Part shown: in pieces, positions 14,493 to 18,558 of the stretch
Layout of the letters: each line of letters starts with the position of its first letter
Position numbering within the stretch: position 1 is the stretch's first letter
Position numbers and translations under genes: made by a program
Notes under the pieces: generated by a model
What the model saw: the letters and a program-made list of their open reading frames with translations, nothing else
Databases searched by the model: none
Told to the model about the DNA's origin: nothing
Source of the DNA: Elusimicrobiota bacterium
GTDB taxonomy: Bacteria; Elusimicrobiota; Elusimicrobia; UBA1565
Direction: 5' to 3'
Assembly: GCA_003450735.1 (NCBI GenBank)
Contig: DMEZ01000021.1
Coordinates: forward strand, 1-18,558
DNA: 18,558 nucleotides

Positions 14493-15905
14493 GTGCCCGG
14501 CCTCGTGGTCTGCGGCGAAGCGGGATGGGTGCGCCGGTTCGCCGCGCTCGCCGTTCCGCTCGGGGTATTCGTCCCAGGACTGCCGCTCTTCCTCTTCCTT
14601 CTGCCGGAGCGCGGGACGCTCCACGCCCTTCTGGCGTCGGGCGTGCTCGGACTGCTGAGCGCCTACCTCCTCCTTGGCCGCGCGCTCATGGGCCATCAGG
14701 CCGCCCATCAAGGGGAGGCCGAGCGCCTGGGATACATGGTGCGCCCGCTCTCCAGCCCGTTCGCTCCGCTCTCCTGGTCCCGGCGCGGCCTGCCGCTCGC
14801 CTTGGAGGGGCGCGGGTCGGAGGCCGACCTGAGGCTTATCCGGGGTTTCGGCCCCCTGCACGACTCCTGCGAGGCGGAAGAGGTCACCCGCCGGGAGCTA
14901 GAGAGCCTGGCCGTGGTGTCCTTGATCCTCGACGGGCTCCTTCTGCCTGTCTTCGGCCTGCCCCTGTGGATGAGGGCGGCCCTCTTCGCCGCCGCGGCCG
15001 CGGCGGCCTCGGTCCTGGCCCTGCAGGCCCTGCAGAGCGTCCTGCCCCGGTTCAGCCGGGAGGAAGGCGGGCCGGACCCCTCCGCCGGGAGATACTGGTC
15101 CTGGCCCTTCTACCGCCTCTGGCTCCAGCGCCGGCGGCAGCGCTCCGACCCCGCTCTGCGCAGGGACTTCCGGCTCGTTCTGCGGGCCGCCGCGGGGGTG
15201 CGCTCGGGCCACCTCAAGCTCGAGCTGGGCTCGGGCGCGGGGGTGCTCCGCGGGTTCTCCCCGGAGCGCTTGAGGCGGGGCTGGGTCCAGGCCGACATGG
15301 ACGCTTTGGCCCTGCACTGGGTCCGCAGCCGGGACGCGGGGGCGCGGCAGGCCTGCGCGGACGCGGCGGCGCTCCCCTTCCGGGAGGCGACCTTCGACCG
15401 CGTGCTCACCCTCACCTTCTTCGACGCGGTCTTCCCGGAGCGGCGCGACGCGGCCCTGGCCGAGGCCTATCGCGTCCTCAAGCCCGGCGGGGTGCTCCTC
15501 CACCTGCAGGACTTCTCGGACTGGCCCGGGCCGGCCCTGCTCGAGCGCTCGAACCTCCTGCTCTCGCGCCTGGGCGGCTCTGTGCGCCTGAAGTCCGGGA
15601 AGCCCTTCTCACAGCATCTCGTGGTCCCGGGGCTCGAAGAGGAGCGGAGGACTCGCCTGCGCCGGGCTCTCGCGGACCTGGAGGTTCAGCTCATTCCCGC
15701 GCTCGCGGATGAGGCCCGCTGGCTGCGCCTGGCCTTCTCTCGGGGCGCCGCAAACGTCCGGCGCATGGAGGACCCCCGGCTCGCGTTCCTCTACATTTTG
15801 CGCCGGGGGCTCGTCCGGCAAGGCTTCGACGTCCTCCCCCCCAGCCCCGCCCTGCGAGGCGCCCTCAAGTACTGCGTCTACCTGGCCGCGCGCAAGCCCG
15901 GCTGA
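14493..15905 (+). CDS. Membrane-attached class I SAM-dependent methyltransferase
   Basis: 470 aa. The N-terminal half is a membrane module: two close hydrophobic segments (about 14-36 and 42-64), then a soluble stretch with SPFAPLSWSRRGLPLALEG, then a hydrophobic hairpin at about 140-180 with an alanine run. The C-terminal half (about 230-350) is a methyltransferase type-11 domain: motif I LKLELGSGAGVL (about 241-252), motif II end VQADMDALAL, ADAAALPFREATFDRVL and YRVLKPGGVLLHL. The glycine loop is intact (E-x-G-x-G-x-G). Substrate unknown; membrane attachment suggests a lipid, quinone or envelope molecule. The start GTG 14493 lies 1 nt after the PAS stop. The last 28 nt overlap the convergent membrane-protein gene. 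Confidence 0.82.
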   Translation: MPGLVVCGEAGWVRRFAALAVPLGVFVPGLPLFLFLLPERGTLHALLASGVLGLLSAYLLLGRALMGHQAAHQGEAERLGYMVRPLSSPFAPLSWSRRGLPLALEGRGSEADLRLIRGFGPLHDSCEAEEVTRRELESLAVVSLILDGLLLPVFGLPLWMRAALFAAAAAAASVLALQALQSVLPRFSREEGGPDPSAGRYWSWPFYRLWLQRRRQRSDPALRRDFRLVLRAAAGVRSGHLKLELGSGAGVLRGFSPERLRRGWVQADMDALALHWVRSRDAGARQACADAAALPFREATFDRVLTLTFFDAVFPERRDAALAEAYRVLKPGGVLLHLQDFSDWPGPALLERSNLLLSRLGGSVRLKSGKPFSQHLVVPGLEEERRTRLRRALADLEVQLIPALADEARWLRLAFSRGAANVRRMEDPRLAFLYILRRGLVRQGFDVLPPSPALRGALKYCVYLAARKPG

Positions 15906-16585
15906 CCTTCCCGCGCCATCGCGGCCGCGACGGCCAAAATCACCCCCAGCGCCACGCCCAGGAGCGCCGCGAAGAGCGCCCGCCATTCCGGCGGGAGCAG
16001 GAAGGTCACCGTGTGCGCCGGCACCCAGAAGAGCGGGATCGTCTTCTTGAGGACGAAGCCCCACATCACCTTCCAGTCCAGCTCGGCGAGATGGCGGCCG
16101 GCCTCGACGGGCCGGAGCACGCAGGCGGCCGAGCCGCCGTGCTCGAGGATGTGGGCGTCGGTGACCTTGTGCGCGATCATCAGGACGGGGGCGAAGACGG
16201 CATTCATCGAAAGGGAGATCGCAAAGGCCGTGAGCACGGGGAAAGAGGGGAGCGACAGCTTCTCGAGGGCCTGCGGTACGCCGGAGGCGAAGACGATGAA
16301 GGCGGCCTGGATGGCCAGGCCGAAGAGCCCCCAGTAGGCCGCGCGCGGCAGGAGCCCGAAGCCCGGCCGATGATACGCGCCCGAGCGGATGCGCAGGCCG
16401 AGCGACTCGCCCGCCGTCGCGAGCAGGGCGAACTTGACGAAGCTCATCAGGAAGGGGTGGGCCTTGTTGAAGGCCGCGTAAGCGGCGTAGAGGCCGGGGA
16501 AGACGAAGAAGGGCAGGAAGAGCAGGATCCCCGCGAGGAGGAATAGAGCATCAGCGGGGCGGAGCCTCAGATTTTGTATATTCAT
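15878..16585 (-). CDS. Multi-pass membrane protein, Mpv17-like?
   Basis: 235 aa with about six hydrophobic segments: ALFLLAGILLFLPFFVFPGLY, FLMSFVKFALLATAGESLG, AAYWGLFGLAIQAAFIVF, the LTAFAISLSMNAVFAPVLMI region, FVLKKTIPLFWVPAHTVTFLL and a C-terminal ALLGVALGVILAVA. The conserved-looking blocks GESLGLRIRSGAYHRPGFGL and LDWKVMWGFVLKKTIPLFWVP recall bacterial proteins annotated Mpv17/PMP22-like, where a Trp-rich block precedes the last helices; this is a weak recollection, and an unnamed family is equally possible. The ATG at 16585 is the only upstream ATG, but no -10 box or Shine-Dalgarno sequence precedes it, and its first codons overlap the plus-strand promoter of the next gene. Its 3' end overlaps the methyltransferase gene by 28 nt. 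Confidence 0.72.
   Translation of the reverse strand: MNIQNLRLRPADALFLLAGILLFLPFFVFPGLYAAYAAFNKAHPFLMSFVKFALLATAGESLGLRIRSGAYHRPGFGLLPRAAYWGLFGLAIQAAFIVFASGVPQALEKLSLPSFPVLTAFAISLSMNAVFAPVLMIAHKVTDAHILEHGGSAACVLRPVEAGRHLAELDWKVMWGFVLKKTIPLFWVPAHTVTFLLPPEWRALFAALLGVALGVILAVAAAMAREGQPGLRAAR
16577..16582 (+). promoter_or_regulatory. -10 box of the helical orphan (TATATT), leaderless geometry
   Basis: TGTATATT followed by CATGCC (6 nt) and ATG 16589. The box lies inside the first codons of the divergent membrane-protein gene. Confidence 0.5.
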
Positions 16586-16588
16586 GCC

Positions 16589-17017
16589 ATGTCAGAGTTG
16601 ATCAAGGAATCCGTCCAGAAGCAGTTCTTCGCCAAGTTCGAGAGCGAGCCGGACCTCCAAGGCAAGGTCGAGCCGCTCTTCCTGGAAGTCCTTCGCGTCG
16701 AGCTGCTCAAGCCCGGGGCCACGACCAAGGCGGTGCTGATCGAGGGCTGCCACGGGGCCTTGAGCGGGCTGCTGCTCGCGGGCAAGGACGTCCGCGCCTG
16801 CGCGGTGGACATCCTCAAGGCGGTCGCGCTCGTCGTCCAGGAGCGCAGCGGGGACCCGATGACGACCATGGGCTACGCCCTCGAGGGGATCGCCCGCATC
16901 GCCCCCGCCGTCCATCGCGACACCGTGGCCCAGATCGCCAACGAGATCGACTCGGCCTTCATGGGCGCCGGCGAGACCTTCAGCGCCTTCGCCTCCAAGT
17001 ACCAGCCGAAAAGCTGA
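16589..17017 (+). CDS. Hypothetical alpha-helical cytoplasmic protein
   Basis: 142 aa, family not recognised. No signal peptide or membrane segment. The sequence is a run of amphipathic helices (SELIKESVQKQFFAKFE, VEPLFLEVLRVELLK, ACAVDILKAVALVVQER, VAQIANEIDSAFMGAG), with a glycine/alanine-rich middle (IEGCHGALSGLLLAGKDVR) holding two of its few Cys residues. The ATG at 16589 is preferred over an in-frame TTG at 16574 because the TATATT box lies exactly 6 nt before it and overlaps the TTG. It ends directly against the convergent PII-like gene with no bases between stop codons. Function unknown. Confidence 0.75.
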   Translation: MSELIKESVQKQFFAKFESEPDLQGKVEPLFLEVLRVELLKPGATTKAVLIEGCHGALSGLLLAGKDVRACAVDILKAVALVVQERSGDPMTTMGYALEGIARIAPAVHRDTVAQIANEIDSAFMGAGETFSAFASKYQPKS

Positions 17018-17368
17018 CTATTTCCCTTCGCAGCCGCAGCCGCACTGGCTGCCCGGCAGGAAGCCGTAGGCCTGGGTGACCGGCTGGACATAGGCGAAGC
17101 CTTCCCCGGGCAGACTCAGGTTCGCGGCCATGATGATGGCGTCGAGGACCTTCTTGGTCTCGGCTTTCTTCGTGACCACCCAGAGCACCTGCTTCTCGGA
17201 CTCGATGAGCGTCCCCGCGTAGCCGAGGTTCTCCTTGACGCCGGTGCCGCGCGCCCAGAAATAGGTGATCCCCGGGGCCCCCGCCTCCAAAGCGGCCTTG
17301 AGCGCGCCCTCCGCGAGGCTGTGCCGCACCACCGCGGTGATGAGGTCCATCTCTTCTTTCTTCGCCAT
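17018..17368 (-). CDS. PII-like (GlnB-superfamily) protein with CGCGC tail
   Basis: 116 aa. PII-like proteins are trimeric sensors that bind nucleotides or metabolites and act on transporters, enzymes or metal handling. The ferredoxin-like repeats are visible: MDLITAVVRHSLAEGALKAALEAG (strand-helix), GITYFWARGTGVKE in place of the T-loop base, IESEKQVLWVVTKKAETKKVLDAI (second strand-helix), and LPGEGFAYVQPVTQAYGF in the B/C-loop position. The T-loop is short and has no uridylylatable Tyr in the GlnB context, so it is a PII-like rather than canonical GlnB. The tail SQCGCGCEGK places Cys109, Cys111 and Cys113 together, fit for metal binding or redox switching. The ATG 17368 follows a GGAAGGGGGG ribosome site. 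Divergent from the second OPT gene, with interleaved promoters. Confidence 0.82.
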   Translation of the reverse strand: MAKKEEMDLITAVVRHSLAEGALKAALEAGAPGITYFWARGTGVKENLGYAGTLIESEKQVLWVVTKKAETKKVLDAIIMAANLSLPGEGFAYVQPVTQAYGFLPGSQCGCGCEGK

Positions 17369-17396
17369 CGTCCCCCCTTCCAAGGATGTGGGGAGG

Positions 17397-17402
17397 ATTA
17401 TA
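17397..17402 (-). promoter_or_regulatory. -10 box of the PII-like gene (TATAAT)
   Basis: A perfect TATAAT 28 nt before ATG 17368, giving a leader of about 20 nt that contains GGAAGGGGGG. It abuts the plus-strand box at 17404-17409. Confidence 0.5.
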
Positions 17403-17403
17403 G

Positions 17404-17409
17404 TATTAT
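17404..17409 (+). promoter_or_regulatory. -10 box of the second OPT gene (TATTAT)
   Basis: TATTAT, with an alternative TATAGT at 17398-17403, lies 18 nt before ATG 17428. The short leader contains GAGGG (17420-17424), a close-set Shine-Dalgarno sequence. Confidence 0.45.
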
Positions 17410-17427
17410 CTACGTCCGCGAGGGACC

Positions 17428-18558
17428 ATGACCGAGACCAAGCACGCCGTCCAGATGACCGTCCGCGCCGTCGTCGCGGGGATGCTCCTGGGCGGCTTCA
17501 TGTCGCTCTCCAACCTCTACGTGGCCCTCAAGACCGGCTGGAGCCTCGGCGTCTCCATCACGGCCAGCATCCTCGCCTTCGCCATCTTCGCGGCCCTCTT
17601 CAAGCTGAGGATCGTGCGCCGCGAGTTCGGGATGATGGAGAACAACATCATGAAGTCCGCGGCCAGCGCCGCGGGCTACATGACGGGCGGCGGCACGGTC
17701 GCGGCCATCCCCGCCCTCATGATGATCACGGGCGAGGTGATGGGCGGCTGGCAGATGTTCTTCTGGATCGCGACCATCGGCCTGCTGGGCTGCGTGATGG
17801 CCATCCCGATGAAGCAGCAGATGATCAACATCGAGGGGCTCCGCTTCCCCACCGGCATCGCCACGGCTGAGACGCTCAGGGCCCTGCATGGCGAGGAGGG
17901 GCGCGGGGGCGAGGGCAAGGCCCAGCTGCTGGGCTACGGCAGCATCCTGGGAGCCATCGTGGCGTTCTGGCGCGACGCCAAGGTCTCCTGGATCCCCTGG
18001 AACCTGCCCGAGAGGATCAAGATCCCTTACGCCACGCTCGCGGGCCGGCCCCTGGCGGACTTCACGCTCTCCTTACGAGGGCAGCCTCATCATGATCGGC
18101 GCGGGCGCCATCATGGGCTTCCGGGCCGCCTGGAGCATGCTGCTCGGGGCCCTCATCAACTTCGGCCTGCTCGCCCCCTGGCTCTACTCGCAGGGCATCA
18201 TCAACGCCCGGCTCGGCTACAAGCACATCGTGGCCTGGAGCGTGTGGTTCGGCTCGGCCATGCTGCTCACGAGCGGCCTCCTCTCCTTCGCCTTCCAATG
18301 GGAGTCGGTTTTGCGAGCGGTCAAGAGCGTGGGCGCCTCCTTCGGCGGCAAGACCGAGGCGGGCATGGAGAAGGAAGTCCCGATGCTCTGGTTCTTCGTC
18401 GGGCTCGTCGTCCTCACTCCGCTCGTGGTCTTCCTCGAGTGGTTCCTCTTCGGCATCAAGGTGTGGATGGGCCTCATCTCCGTCTTCATGAGCTTCTTCA
18501 TCGCCATCGTGGCCTGCCGCGTGACCGGCGAGACCGACACCACCCCCACGGGGGCGCT
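17428..18558 (+). pseudogene. OPT-family oligopeptide transporter with a +1 frameshift, truncated by the window end
   Basis: The N-terminal half of a second OPT transporter. The first 215 codons read in one frame: TVRAVVAGMLLGGFMSLSNLY, ALKTGWSLGVSITASI, MMENNIMKSAASAAGY, INIEGLRFPTGIATAETL. At 18073-18074 an extra T in TCCTTACGAGG moves the family sequence to the next frame: after FTLS it continues YEGSLIMIGAGAIMGF, LGYKHIVAWSVWFG and finally VACRVTGETDTTPTGA, the conserved GETD-x-x-P-x-G motif, at the window edge. The original frame stays open to the end without stop but loses all homology and membrane segments. This is either a real inactivating frameshift or a one-base sequencing or assembly error; coding character is strong on both sides, which favours error or a very recent mutation. 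It is of a different OPT branch from the gene at 10403-12427. Confidence 0.85.

Noticed and set aside
1..18558. CRISPR array, tRNA, rRNA, insertion sequence, prophage or toxin-antitoxin module
   Set aside because: No regularly spaced repeats, no cloverleaf or rRNA-like blocks, no transposase or integrase motifs, and no paired small toxin/antitoxin genes were seen on either strand.

Overview
The window is GC-rich bacterial chromosome, densely coded and without phage, insertion sequence, CRISPR, rRNA or tRNA signals. The best taxonomic guess is a GC-rich Elusimicrobiota-like (or other deep FCB-neighbour) bacterium. This rests on the pairing of a secreted S8 protease carrying fibronectin-like repeats and a C-terminal type IX-like sorting domain with a PorV-family outer membrane protein, in a background of housekeeping genes. 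The assignment is an inference, not a proof.

Layout. 1-382 (-) is the N-terminal part of rlmF. It is divergent from a secreted orphan protein (420-1208, +), a large S8 protease (1275-4772, +) and a PorV-like protein (4769-5929, +) translationally coupled to the protease. Converging on these is a compact minus-strand operon, read from 8722 down to 5922: radical SAM/SPASM protein, spermidine-synthase-like protein, OsmC-like protein, alpha/beta hydrolase. Divergent from it come an M74 (MepA-like) endopeptidase with a long N-terminal extension (8829-10076, +) and a zinc-ribbon membrane protein (10096-10431, +). Converging again is a minus-strand set read from 13594 down to 10403: secreted SNase-like nuclease, GrpB-family protein, OPT transporter. 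Divergent from the nuclease is a plus-strand set: dCTP deaminase, PAS protein, membrane-attached methyltransferase (13635-15905). Then come a multi-TM (Mpv17-like?) protein (15878-16585, -), a small helical orphan (16589-17017, +), a PII-like protein with a CGCGC tail (17018-17368, -) and a second OPT transporter (17428 to the window end, +) that carries a frameshift and is cut by the window edge.

Two architectural themes run through the region. First, genes that head a transcription unit have a TATNNT/TAGAAT-type -10 hexamer only 4-9 nt before the start codon (most often 6-7 nt). That geometry predicts leaderless mRNAs. Genes inside operons instead use Shine-Dalgarno sequences or ATGA/TGATG stop-start coupling. 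Second, all four convergent gene pairs abut or overlap at their 3' ends (0 to 29 nt), leaving no room for ordinary intrinsic terminators.

How the genes may work together: the protease and PorV-like protein form a plausible secretion cargo/outer-membrane partner pair; the M74 enzyme acts on the cell wall; the two OPT proteins import peptides or metal chelates, one of them divergent from a PII-like sensor that may respond to nutrient or metal state; dCTP deaminase feeds dUMP synthesis. No intergenic stretch exceeds about 110 nt.
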